The notes beneath the pieces are model-generated. The model made no database searches, was not told where the DNA came from, and saw nothing but the letters and a program-made list of their open reading frames with translations. A stretch of 64,000 nt of DNA, from assembly GCA_964059195.1 (NCBI GenBank), contig CAXKWD010000003.1, forward strand, positions 20,442,606-20,506,605, read 5' to 3'. Made by a program: the position numbers and the translations under genes. This DNA is from Ectobius pallidus (lineage: Eukaryota; Arthropoda; Insecta; Blattodea; Ectobiidae). Below, piece by piece: positions 1-10,849 of this stretch (position 1 is the stretch's first letter; each line of letters opens with the position of its first letter).

Positions 1-84
1 AATAGTGATATATTAATATACACTAGCCCCTATAAAATAAGCAAAAACAAAGCAAAGTGAAATCACCATGGTCTTTTTGCCAAC

Positions 85-349
85 CTGCAGCAGCGAGCTG
101 GGCCGTCACTTCATCGCCCATCGCCGCCGCCATGAGATCTCCTCCTGTATCAAAATTGGCTGATCCTGGTGACGAGGGGCAGCCATCATCATCAGACGAC
201 ACCATATGGTTTATGGAGGAGCTGCTGGTGCCGACTGCTATCGCTAGGGAATCCCCGCTAGATGTATTCATATGATTCATAGATGAGTTACTAGTGCCAA
301 CTGCTATTGCCAGTGAATCACCACCAGATGTGTTCATTATAGTGACCAT
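85..349 (-). CDS. ewg: erect wing (ewg/NRF1 family), N-terminal coding exon, partial gene
   Basis: Ewg/NRF1 proteins are nuclear DNA-binding transcription factors that act as homodimers on GC-rich palindromic sites. This exon gives an acidic N-terminus containing SDDDGCPSSP and then GDEVTAQLAAAG, which matches the segment just before the DNA-binding domain of NRF1/Ewg (family wording DEVTAHLAAAG in vertebrates, from memory). The splice acceptor (TTTTTGCAG) lies at 356-357 and the exon runs 355-85. The first in-frame ATG is at 347-349. The donor GTTGGC follows base 85 and leaves one base of the final Gly codon, so the next exon should begin with the GP-V continuation, which is outside the window. 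A 22-residue unit (MNTS.GDSLAIAVGTS.SS.NH) occurs twice in tandem. The protein is therefore about 88 residues into its N-terminus here; the DNA-binding and activation parts lie to the left of base 1. Family assignment rests on about 25 well-matching residues. Confidence 0.8.
253..349 (-). repeat. 66-bp in-frame tandem duplication inside ewg exon
   Basis: Two adjacent 66-bp units (about 187-252 and 253-318 on the plus strand, extending to 349 in the reading frame) encode nearly identical 22-residue blocks with the core GDSLAIAVGTS. The duplication keeps the frame. The two units differ by several silent and conservative changes, so it is not a recent artefact. Confidence 0.7.
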
Positions 350-435
350 CAGTGCCTGCAAAAATAAGCCACACAATAAATTCTATACATCATTTGAGAT
401 ACATCCAACAGGGTCGATAACTGATTTTAAAAAAT

Positions 436-436
436 A

Positions 437-483
<47 letters not shown>

Positions 484-484
484 A
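436..484. repeat. (TG)(TA)n(CA) microsatellite
   Basis: A run of alternating TG, about 17 TA dinucleotides and then CA, self-complementary overall. It lies in the first part of the intron or upstream region of ewg. The rest of 356-959 shows no coding signal. Confidence 0.9.
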
Positions 485-959
485 ACCCACACGGTGGATG
501 AACCAAAAATGAAACAAAATAGATTATCGGCATTAGTGAACGCTGCTCTAATTAGATGCAATTATTAGACAACGGCAAAATTATTTATCACTTAGCAACC
601 TATATGCAATCTTCGGTAAACCTTGGGTTACAACCAATTACATTCAGATGTCCATAATTAGCAGGACATGTGCATGTATTTTTAACTTCTCCTGGCATCC
701 ATATTTATTTTTCAAAACCTGCAATATGTCTATATATTTGTATAGCTAACGATCTATTTAAATAACTGAAAAAGAAGGCTTTTGTTCTAATTTCTACTGA
801 AATCGTAATCTCTTTGCACAGTTCAACGGTTATCTTATCTCTTGTATCAGGATACATTTATACTATGCAATTATTCCATTAATGGCCAAGGGTGTTGGCA
901 TGAGGACCACATGCTGCCACCCAATCCTCCCAATGCAATAGTTGGATGATAAGCCTAGT

Positions 960-3570
960 CCCTTCAGGGTCATTCCACCTCAATTCATCCAGAAAAAAAG
1001 TGAAATGTAACCCTCCGGTCTCAGATTTTGATGAAAATTTGTAGCGTGGTTCCCATATGCATGAGAAACAAAGATCTGAATTTTTAGCTTCCTGTGTGTT
1101 ATAGATTCGGAGATACACTTCTTTGAAAACATCGTGTTTTAGGAAGAATAGAGTCAGGACAGGAGTAGGTTTTGTGTGCAGACTGTTACATTTTTGCTTG
1201 TACCATGCCTGTGAATGTTAGCAGAACCATAACACATGATCATTCCAATGCAAAAATGACTGCTGAGTTCAAATCTGGTGTCAGAATTTGTCTAACACTT
1301 ACAGAAATGTTGTTATGGGCATGTAAACTTAAAAATTGAAACTATAAAAAGGCAATCGCGCCTCCTCATAAAAACCATGATATCTCAAAAAGTAAACTAG
1401 ATACAGCTGAATGCTTTGCACCATTGGAACGAGCAGGAAATTTCCATCTAGATCAAATAAAAAAACTTGTGGGACTTTGTTAGGTGAATTTTTTTTCTGC
1501 ACATATGTAAAAATAGAATATTTGAGTATGGATTACATACATATGTTGAACAGAGTTTCCAGATAATTATGGAGCTACAGTCTTACAAGCCAAAGTAATT
1601 CAGTGCTATAATCAGTTCTTACCATTAAGTGCACAGAAATCCATTACCACAATTATAACACTTTTACACGGTAAGTTAAACATAATATTTTTGCAGCAGA
1701 CCTGTTACATTACATTAATTTATTAACAGCTCGATACCCAAATTATTAAGTGTACTGCCAATCCAAATATAAAAATAGACCACAGATGTCATTTTATTTA
1801 GGCCTATAGATGTGCTATACATCAAGTATTGATTATAAAAGATATTTATGAGTGGTGATAAGTAAATATTCACAATTAATAGATATAATAACATGCCTAT
1901 TACATTTGTAAGGACAATTTAAATTGGAGCTAACAGATTGTTGCACTGATTTATAATGATCTGTTACTCTATAAGAGTTAGGCTACTTCGTCTTCATGAA
2001 GTAGTAGGCCTACACATCACATTTAGTAGTACAAACTGGGGATGCTACACTGATGTTCCAACTGAGGGCCGGGAAGGAATTTGTTACATAGAAGTCTTTG
2101 CAATTGTTCCATTTTTCCTGCACGATCTGCAACGACACAATACTGCTTCTCTCATATGGTGGAATACTCCAGGGGTATGTTGTAATTGGTTGGCAGCTAC
2201 AAGAATCCGTGCAACAAGATCCTCCTCTGACACAGCTGGTGTTTCATACACTAAACTCTTTAAATGTTAAGTGGGGTAAGGTCAGGAGAACGAGCAGGCC
2301 ATGCAATGGCTACACCCCGGCCAATCCAATTTTCACCAAATGTGTCACGTAGATGCCCTCGAACTTGAAACAGAAACAAATGTGCGAGGATTTTTTAAAC
2401 GCTGACCAGGATATCGCTCAGCATAGAGACATTGTGCAGCTGTGGAATTGCCATTGCCTGCACCATAAACTAGGTGGATATTCGCGAGTTCAACAAAACT
2501 GTAATCTTCCATCGTCCTTACTCAATGCCTAAGAACAAGCAGAATGAATAAAAGCAAACAGCTACCTAAACTGTGTACAATCTGCAACATGTCATGTGTT
2601 TGTCATGCACAGGGATGTTTGTTTCTGCTCAACGATGTCTGTCTTCGAAGGTGACTACTGACATACCTATTGGTTTCCGACCTATGGTTATTTAACAAAA
2701 AAGTTTGTTTGGTCTCCTCTACAATCCATAGCAGTTTGTGTATGGAATTTTGCAACATTCATGTATTTGGATTGGCAGCACACTTAATAATTTGGGTACT
2801 GAGCTGTTAACAAATTAATATAATGTCATGTATCAGGTCTGCTCCAAAAATATTATGTTTAACTTACCGTGTAAAAATGTTATAATTGTGGTAATGGATT
2901 TCTGTGCACTTAATGGTAAGAACTGATTATAACACTGAATTACTTTGGCTTGTAAGACTGTAGCTCCATAATTATCTGGAAACTCTGTTCAACATATGTA
3001 TGCAATCCATACTCAAATATTCTATTTTTACTTATGTGCAGAAAAAAAAAATCACCTAAGAAAGTCCCACAAGTTTTTTTATTTGATCTAGATGGAAATT
3101 TCCTGCTCGTTCCAATGGTGCAAAGCATTCAGCTGTATCTAGTTTACTTTTTGAGATATCATGGTTTTTATGAGGAGGCGCGATTGCCTTTTTATAGTTT
3201 CAATTTTTAAGTTTACATGCCCATAACAACATTTCTGTAAGTGTTAGACAAATTCTGACACCAGATTTGAACTCAGCAGTCATTTTTGCATTGGAATGAT
3301 CATGTGTTATGGTTCTGCTAACATTCACAGGCATGGTACAAGCAAAAATGTAACAGTCTGCACACAAAACCTACTCCTGTCCCGACTCTATTCTTCCTAA
3401 AACATGATATTTTCAAAGAAGTGTATCTCCGAATCTATAACAGACAGGAAGCTAAAAATTCAGATCTTTGTTTCTCATGCATATGGGAACCACACTACAA
3501 ATTTTCATCAAAATCTGAGACCGGAGGGTTACATGCCCTGGATGAATTGAGGTGGAATGACCCTTCAGGG
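960..3570. mobile_element. 2.6-kb element with long (about 810 bp) inverted arms
   Basis: The segment 960-1770 reappears inverted at 2763-3570 with only scattered differences. The arms end in the short near-palindrome CCCTTCAGGG followed by TCATTCCACCTCAATTCATC. The left arm carries a small A-rich insertion near 1000. The middle (1771-2762) contains a decayed transposase on the minus strand. Long arms around a transposase fit a foldback-type derivative of a cut-and-paste DNA transposon. No target duplication was clear. The small open frames at 879-1118 and 2940-3128 are arm sequence, not genes. Confidence 0.75.
2030..2560 (-). pseudogene. Decayed mariner/IS630-like transposase C-terminal region
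   Basis: Read on the minus strand, the pieces FGENWIGRG, then AWPARSPDLTPL, then KSLVYETPAVSEEDLVARI, then a Cys/Arg-rich end can be followed. This is the order of the C-terminal part of a family of insect DDE transposases in which the catalytic block reads WPPRSPDLTPCDFFLWG. The DFFLWG portion is missing, there are frame shifts, and the front of the protein is not recognisable. It lies between the inverted arms of the 960-3570 element and is therefore presumably its old transposase. Confidence 0.6.
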
Positions 3571-4329
3571 ATGCAGCACCACGGAGGTTAGGCTAGTTAT
3601 TCTATTATAGTAATATAAAATAGTATTATGTATGAAATATGCACATCTGTACCTGAAGTTAATCTGGCTTTAGGGTTCTACATGTCCCCTTCAGTGGCTC
3701 TGTCTGAGCAGAAGATCTGTCAAATCTAAGAGAAAACTGTTGCAGTGATATAATCCACGGAAGTACCTGAAACAGTTCAAAGGCAAGTTTAAATCCTTCC
3801 GAGTCCAGATTTTAAGAGCATTCTAATGAGAATACTTTATGTGATCCGGAAAGAAATATTGGTACTGTATAGAATAATACTGGTGTGGCTATAATATTAA
3901 CGTAAACAATATGATCATTTTTCACTTTATTATGAAGCTTTGGGATTTGCAGTAAAACCCCGATTTAACAAGCTCTTGGGTCTACGTGTGAAAAAAAGTT
4001 TCTCTTCCTTAAATATTTTACCAGCCATCAATTCTCAATAAGGCGGCAGTGAAACAATGTAGCCAATGAAACAAAATGGAATACAACATGTACAACCAAT
4101 GAAATACGCTATAAATACTAGTACTCAAACAGCACTCTCTACTCTAAGCTAAGCACTTGTACAGTTTTCTCAAGCTAGGTGTACTTTTTAACAATTAACT
4201 CGCTTGCATATCTAGAATCCAGTTTCTCTATGTTTAACAGTTTTCTTGTCTGTGATTCTAGCGTTTTACACACTCATACGGCTTTCTCTAGTCTCAAGTA
4301 CACAGAGGAAAAAATTTTAAAAATAATAA
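3571..4329. other. Non-coding stretch without a recognised feature
   Basis: AT-rich sequence to the right of the long inverted-repeat element. I see no exon with good splice borders and no terminal repeats in it. Confidence 0.5.
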
Positions 4330-5470
4330 CTTAATTTGGGCAGAAAAAGCTGTGTGAAAACTGGAATGTAGAATCACAGACAAGTTAATTGAAAAAATAT
4401 ACTTAGAATTGAGAAATCCATGTGTGTGCTATGCTTAGGGTAGAGAAAATCATGCAGTGTTAGCATATCCGAAAATAATTGTAATTTGGGTAGAGAAAGC
4501 ATGTTAATGCTAGAATGTAATAACATGGGTGAAAAAATCGTAAAAGATTTTCTTAGGGTAGAGAAAGCCATGTGAGAACTAGAATCTAGAATCATGGGCG
4601 AATTAATTTCAAAAACATATACAGTGAGTCCCACGCAAGAGTTGGCCAACGACACGGGTTCCTGCGGCGTGGCGGGCACAGCTCCAACTCCCGAGCGATC
4701 GGGTGAAATATCTACGCTAATAAAGCCACGATCGGTGTAATGATTCAGGTTCTCACATTTACAATTAAAATTACAATGAAAATAACCACGTACCTCATCA
4801 CAAGAGATGTTGGAAATGTTCTCCTCTTGCATCCACACAATACTGGCACCTTTTTAGGAAATTTTCTTTCACGCGCATAAGTTCAGCTTCCGAGATAAAG
4901 TTAATTTCTCTTGTGATATTGTCTTTAAGTTCTTCTAATGTATGGGAAATGTTTATTTTCATTGTAATTTTAACTGTAAATCTGAGAACCTGAATCATTA
5001 CAGCGATCGCGGCTTTATTAGCGAAGATATTTCACCCGATCGCTCGGGAGTTGGAGCTATGCCCGCCGCGCTGCAGGAACCCATGTCATTGGCCAACTCT
5101 TGCATGGGACTCACTGTATTTAGGGTAGAGAAAGCAATGTCAGTATTTCAACAGCTAGAACGACAAACAAGAAAACTGTTAAATACAGGGTAGAGAAAGC
5201 TGTATGATTGTTTCAGGATATATAAATTACACTTTGGTAAAAGAAGACAAAATTAACAGGTTTGCTAAAAGCTGGAATCAGGAGAAAATGCAAAATACAT
5301 GCTTAGATTAAAGCAATCCATGCATGTGTTTGGTAGCAGGCCTACATTTAATACATTGGTAAAAAATTAAAGAGACTGCTATAAACTAGGCTCAGGGGCA
5401 AGAAATTGCAATTGGTTCAGGTAGAGATAAGAGATAGGGTGTTATACCTACATTGGTAGAAACCTTCTTT
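4330..5470. repeat. Degenerate tandem repeat, 50-70 bp unit, interrupted by a MITE
   Basis: The phrase GGGTAGAGAAAGCCATGTG recurs near 4439, 4488, 4556, 5123 and 5188, each followed by variants of AACTAGAATC and CATGGG. Subtracting the MITE at 4622-5116, the spacings are about 50-70 bp. Copies are strongly diverged, pointing to an old minisatellite. Confidence 0.55.
4622..5116. mobile_element. Foldback MITE family A, copy 1 (TA target)
   Basis: The element begins CAGTGAGTCCCACGCAAGAG and ends with its inverse, flanked by TA on both sides (4620-4621 and 5117-5118). The arms, about 180 bp each, are near-identical inverted repeats. The centre holds the end of a transposase on the minus strand with the words LEELKDNITREI, ISEAELMRVKENFLKRC and a terminal HFQHLL, typical of the C-terminus of mariner-like insect transposases. 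It is a non-autonomous Tc1/mariner relic. Two more copies lie at 30382-31073 and 55922-56813. Confidence 0.85.
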
Positions 5471-5848
5471 ACTGATCATGCATTATGAAGGACATTACTA
5501 TGAGATATTTACACAAACAACCCTGTATTACACTAGGGAAAGCATTTCTACTTTAATATCTGGCTATGTTGGGTAGTTCATCCATTTCTAAATCACACTG
5601 TCCTATAAATTGTTAAAGTATAGAGACTTCTTCACTCAAGAACCCTACTTGTACCTTCTGTTTTAATTCTTAAAAATAGCAAAATATCTATTTATTGTAA
5701 ATCTTTATTAAAAAGTTAATGGATCATTAAATCAGGTTCTATTGTAATCCACACCTTAGAGGACTGAAAAATAATACTGCCTTTCTTTCATTTTCATTTT
5801 ATACAAGTAACACTGATTTTTTATTGGTAGTTTTGTAGATAGTACCAT

Positions 5849-6134
5849 CAATAAAAATGAATAAAATATTGCATACACTGATGCTCCAATAAGTCACAGT
5901 TCTTAAAATAAGCAGGACTAGTTTCGGGAGTTTTCTCCCATCCTCGGCTGCTGGTCACCAGCCAGAAGGTAGAGAGCAGCACGGCCAACTATAAATACTA
6001 CCAGCCATGGGTTCCATACACCAGTTGACCAGCAGCCGAGGATGGGAAAAACTCCCGAAACTAGTCCTGCTTATTTTAAGAACTGTGACTTAGCGAAGCA
6101 TCAGTGTATACAATATTTTACTCATTTTTATTGA
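5849..6134. mobile_element. 286-bp foldback MITE
   Basis: About 110 bp at 5849-5958 is repeated inverted at 6025-6134, beginning near CAATAAAAATGAATAAAATA and including AAATAAGCAGGACTAGTTTC. The spacer is about 65 bp. The left arm matches the right arm apart from a few substitutions and a short gap. There is no coding capacity. Confidence 0.8.
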
Positions 6135-7380
6135 TTTAGTATGTTCCACTGTTTGTATTACTTCCTTTTTGTTTTAGATAGTGCCATGTTTGTATCACAG
6201 TTTAACTGGCTATGCTTATATTGTAATCCTTGAGTTCCGCTCGACACAGGATGTACAGAACGAGATATCTAAATCAGTGGGAACTGCTGCAGTCAGCAAC
6301 ATTCCATGAAGACCCCCGCGTTTTTTACATATTTCTATTTAAGTATACAGGAATCAAACTCAGTAAGCTGCCTGCATAGAGAAGTCTGTCAGTGAGGAGA
6401 TATGGGAGTACAGTAGTGGTGGGGGCAAGCCAATGGATATTAATTGGATATAAATCATTTAGGATTTTTGATTCTGGATGGAGGTGGAGGAGTCTAGTGC
6501 ATAACAGATTTTTGATTTTTGCCCCATGTTTACTGCCCTTAATAGGCTAAATTACAATTCTTTCTTTTCAAAATCTAAAATTACTTGAGACATCTCTATT
6601 ATGATGCACAAACTGTTCTTAAGAAACCATGAAATATATATATTTTGTTTTTTTTTTTTGGGGGGGGGGGGGGGAATTGAATGTACCATTAATAAATAAT
6701 GAACTTATGTCACTTTTGTTAGAATATATTGGTAATCAATGAAGATTCCGTGGGTCCCCGATTCCGTATGTTACAGAATATTTTCATGGGTAGACCACCA
6801 AAGCCTATTTACTACACAACCAGCAGAACACTATTGAGTCTGCATGCTTCTAGCACGAAAGTTCTGAAGGAATGATATTTCGGGGGTTTTTTCTCGTATA
6901 TAGTATGCTACTTCAATCGACTGATATCGCCTCATATGATGTCATTCAGAAAATCAATAATTTGGAAACCTCCCACTAGCAAGGAACTATGGGATCAGTT
7001 GCAACCTGTCTTGTATCAATAAATCCATTAAACCTTTAGCACATAATGTAAAATTAGGATATTAAGCTAACATAATGATAATAAATACATAAATGCAACT
7101 ATCAGGGCTGGGAAAAATTTCACACAATAGATGAAAAGGGGTTAACTGCTCTATATTCGAGGGTGAATAGGCCTAGACACTGGAATATGGCCACCCTCCT
7201 TCCCCTAACAAATTTAACCCAAAGCCAAATATGACCCTAGAGTGCACAGGCTTACATGACGAGGAAGTGCTGACTGATGCATAAATAACATCGCGACTTA
7301 AGAAAAATACTGAAAGTAATTGTCAGCGGCAAGAAAAGCGCGGTACAACACTGAGCAGGCCCAGTTAAAATTCAGAGACT
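6135..7380. other. Non-coding, homopolymer T/G run
   Basis: A T run followed by a 15-base G run lies near 6648-6674. No coding or mobile feature is clear in the remainder. Confidence 0.5.
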
Positions 7381-7660
7381 ACGGCTGCGTACGCACCTGC
7401 GTGAAGGGAGGGCCATTTCAACACGAAAACATGTCTCTGATTGCTGTTCCACAAGAATCGTGACCACTGCAGACACTTTGGACATCTATTTCACCTCAGA
7501 ACCGTTCAACGGCAACACCAGGTTAGGAAAACACTTCTAGCTAAAAAATCCTGCCGACATCTATGAATATCGATCGAATCCTTACTTTCCAAGGAAATGC
7601 ACAACAAAATATTCGCGGTCGCCATTTTGCCCGAGTCTGCGCGATAGATACTTTAGCAGA
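7380..7660. promoter_or_regulatory. GC-richer island between ewg and COQ7, possible regulatory region
   Basis: Between the divergent genes ewg (minus) and COQ7 (plus) the base composition rises locally. The stretch holds TATCGATC (7568-7575), which resembles the DRE core-promoter element, and AAAATGGCGACC on the minus strand (about 7620-7632). This is suggestive only; no transcript evidence can be read from sequence. Confidence 0.25.
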
Positions 7661-7773
7661 CGATGCAAATTTACTGTGTTCATGGCTAGTTTTGCTTTAT
7701 ACTTGAGTGACAAAACGCATTCTTCGACCATGCTATTAATATAAAATTTATACAAATATATGCGTCTGCTTAC

Positions 7774-7835
7774 CTCAATACAACAGCGAACATTTACTGA
7801 CTCATCGATTCATCTCCTTCATGTATATATAAAAA
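7774..7835 (-). promoter_or_regulatory. Candidate TATA-Inr core promoter with tiny first exon, minus strand
   Basis: On the minus strand a TATATATA box (about 7822-7831) is followed about 31 bp later by the arthropod initiator TCAGT (7796-7800). A consensus donor GAG|GTAAGC comes next, with its last exon base at 7774. The geometry fits a TATA/Inr promoter with a roughly 25-nt first exon, which could be the 5' UTR of ewg since the ewg coding exon starts with a splice acceptor. Such combinations can occur by chance in AT-rich DNA. Confidence 0.3.
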
Positions 7836-8721
7836 GTCGCTATGTGATTGGCGAGGGAATGAATGCTCCTGACATCTAGTAACAAAAGAATTAACTTCTT
7901 TCTCTTAGCAGCCCCGCCTATAAAACTTCGCTTTTAAATTACGAAACGCCGTTTGAATCTGTTCTTACTCGTTCCTTAATCTTAATTCCCATTTCCTTTA
8001 TTAATTTAAAATTTCCCTTTGAATTATTAGGGTCAATTACTCTGAATTAAATTTATGTTAGACTTGAATAGTAAATTTTGTCTATGAAGAATGTATATTT
8101 TTAAATATTGTTAAATTGTTCCAAGATATAAAATTGCTTACCAAAGGCCTTTTCAGTCATTCAGTTTTGCAGTGTAACCGTGACACAATTTACACTAACT
8201 CCTATTCATAAAATCAATGTTCTCTCAGAATGTGTTTGGAGAAATACACAAAAAATTCTCAAAATATTTGCCAGCCAGAGAAATGGATTATAATGACTCA
8301 ATGAAAGAATCATGGCATTGATTTATCACAGAAAAGTTCTGTCTAGATTGAGAACTGAACCAAAGACAACACGTCAAGAGCAAATTCACTTCTGCAAGCT
8401 GCCCAACAATTACAGTATGCGAACTCCGTCTTTGCCTCCATGACAATGCACATACCTATTATGAGACAGGTGGGGTATTCTCCACAATGACTCCTGACCA
8501 GAGGCGAGAGGGTGAATTCTGTCACAGAACACTGCACATCTCTTTCCACGCCGACAATGTCTGGTTACAGGGAGATCCACTGAGAATGAGAGAGAGGTGG
8601 AGATGTTTGTCACACAGTGATTTAAATCCCAGGCAGCAGACTTCTACAAAAAAGGTATACAAAAGTTGGTTCCACTGTGTCACATATGTCTCAAATACGG
8701 TGGTGAATATGTTGAAAAATG

Positions 8722-9707
8722 TGATGTGAAACTCACATAACTCCCTCTGCCCAAATAAAAGTTAGCCTTTTAGTATGATATAATTATTGTGTATGACATT
8801 CTCTTCATGTAAATTGGTTGGAAAAATTAAGTGAATGTCATTACCACATCACATTGCATCCCCAAAGAATATATAACTCAAATAAAATCTGATTAATATG
8901 CTCTCGTAACTTTCTCTACTTTAAGCATGGCCAATACATTTTTTCACTGCACATTCTGAAATAGAACAAGAAAACATATAGCAAAGAGCACAAAGTGGGT
9001 GGCTTATAACTACCCTTAAGATAATTTTTTTTTTTTTTTTTCGAAAAAAAATCTTTCAAATAAAAGTTTTATATTCGGTATAAGCACCCTATGTGTCGAA
9101 TTTAAACAAAATCATAAAAGCTGTTTTCGAGAAAATCACGACAAACTAAATTTTCTTCATGTAAAGTTCCCTTAAAAGTAAGAGAATGTAGTCGCTACAT
9201 CCCTCACATCTTGTCATATCCCCAGAAGGTACCTAATCCAAGAACGAAATTTTGTTTTTATATGATTTTCCGTTACAAGATGCTGTATTGCAAAGAGCGC
9301 GTATTCAAAGTGGGTGGCTTATAACTATCCTTCAGAGAATTTATTTGAAAAAATGTTTCAATAGAAGTTTTAGCTTTAGGTATAATCCCCCCCATGTATG
9401 AAATTTAAAGAAAATTGTTAGAGCAGTTTTCAAGAAAATCGTGACAAAAAAAATGTTCTTAATGTAAAGTCCACTTAAAAATAAGAGAAAGTTGTCGCAT
9501 CCTCAGAGTTACATAACCCAAATACAAAATTTTGTTTTTGTACGATTTTCCATTTTGGAGCTAGGCTGTTCACAGATACACACACAGGTTTGCAAACATA
9601 GTATTTTTGGAATCAGAGGACCTCAAAATATGTATTTATGTTAAAACCTGAACTGGGGGTCGAAAACAGTACTTTCTCTATCTATGGTATGGGCAGAGAA
9701 AGTAAAA
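8722..9707. mobile_element. Repeat family D, copy 1 (internal duplication)
   Basis: The element starts TGATGTGAAACTCACATAAC and ends with the hairpin ACTTTCTCT...AGAGAAAGT followed by AAAA. It is shared with 19035-20574 and 27376-27934. Inside this copy about 290 bp is duplicated head to tail (about 8985-9285 and 9290-9560), including the phrase GTGGGTGGCTTATAACTA. No coding frame or target duplication is recognised. The end hairpin makes a rolling-circle type possible, but the class is not settled. Confidence 0.7.
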
Positions 9708-10006
9708 ATTTGCTGTATCTGTTGCAGTAAATATCTCCATGAAATTGTGGTTTGTTTCTGTCAATGGCCTCAGGCGAACTTACTTTATGAAAAAGCCTCA
9801 TATAAAGTTATTGGCAGCATTACATAAGCCTGTGTGGGAAGGACCAACAAGATAAAAGATAGCCACTGGGGGTCTTGAGAGACAACCTATGGGGTGCATA
9901 CCAGCACCGAGCACCTCATGAAGATGTCAAGCATACAACTACAGTAAACCCAAGAAGTAAACAATTGTCAAAACGTACCAAGTCCTAAGGTGACCAGAGG
10001 AATATC

Positions 10007-10450
10007 TTGAATGGAAATTAGCATGAAAAAGATATAAAAAGGAGAGGAAGGTGCCAGAGAACTTACCAATTGGCAGGAGAAGCTGGTCTTCAATTGGTGC
10101 TGGCTCTGGTATTATAGAAACACATAAAAAGAACAATAAACACGAAAATTTTCGGACAAACTTTGCCCTTTGTCAATCACTTAGAGAATGAAGCTTGAAG
10201 AGAAAGTGTTGGCAACACTTTCTCTTCAAGCTTCATTCTCTAAGTGATTGACAAAGGGCAAAGTTTGTCCGAAAATTTTCGTGTTTATTGTTCTTTTTAT
10301 GTGTTTCTATAATACCAGAGCCAGCACCAATTGAAGACCAGCTTCTCCTGCCAATTGGTAAGTTCTCTGGCACCTTCCTCTCCTTTTTATATCTTTTTCA
10401 TGCTTAATGGCCTAGAGCCACCTAACCTAAACCAATTGAATGGAAATTAG
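10007..10450. repeat. Palindrome (192-bp arms) flanked by 15-bp direct repeats
   Basis: Bases 10020-10211 and 10213-10404 are exact reverse complements as far as I can read, with a single G (10212) between them. The 15-mer TTGAATGGAAATTAG occurs at 10007-10021 and again at 10436-10450. Between the right arm and the second direct repeat lies a tail ending in CACCTAACCTAAACC. Each arm contains a good donor-like CCAATTG|GTAAGT. The direct repeats look like a target-site duplication of a retrotransposition or repair insertion. Confidence 0.8.
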
Positions 10451-10695
10451 TATTCTTAAATAGAGCTGAATATGTTCTTGAGGAGCCAAGAGATATTGGA
10501 ATCAGTGGACTAAGCAGAAAACTTTATTTCCCACCCAGGACTTTTTTCTGTAAGGGTATAATGGAAAATTTGTCAATAACTATACTATTACAATATTTTT
10601 CATTTTGCTAGAATAATTATTTTAGAAGAGTCATTTTTTAAATGACAATGTCATATTTAATATACTGAAATGTTATTATCTACTATGTGCAGATA

Positions 10696-10849
10696 ATGTT
10701 GCGATCATCACTACGTAAGTTGCCTCATGTTCCTGTTGATATTCGGTATATGAGCAAGAGTTCATCGGAAATACAGAGTATCATCAGAGTGGACCATGCA
10801 GGGGAGTTGGGTGCAGACCGCATATACGCTGGACAAATGGCTATTCTTG
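10696..10849 (+). CDS. COQ7: COQ7 coding exon 1
   Basis: Encodes the presequence and the first di-iron Glu in VDHAGELGADRIYAGQ. It ends ATTCTTG|GTAAAC with one base of a Gly codon. A GTGCAG directly upstream (10687-10692) may be a splice acceptor of a 5' UTR intron. Confidence 0.93.

Noticed and set aside
4374..4838. 154-codon minus frame
   Set aside because: It runs through MITE arm and minisatellite sequence; same words recur in the other MITE copies.
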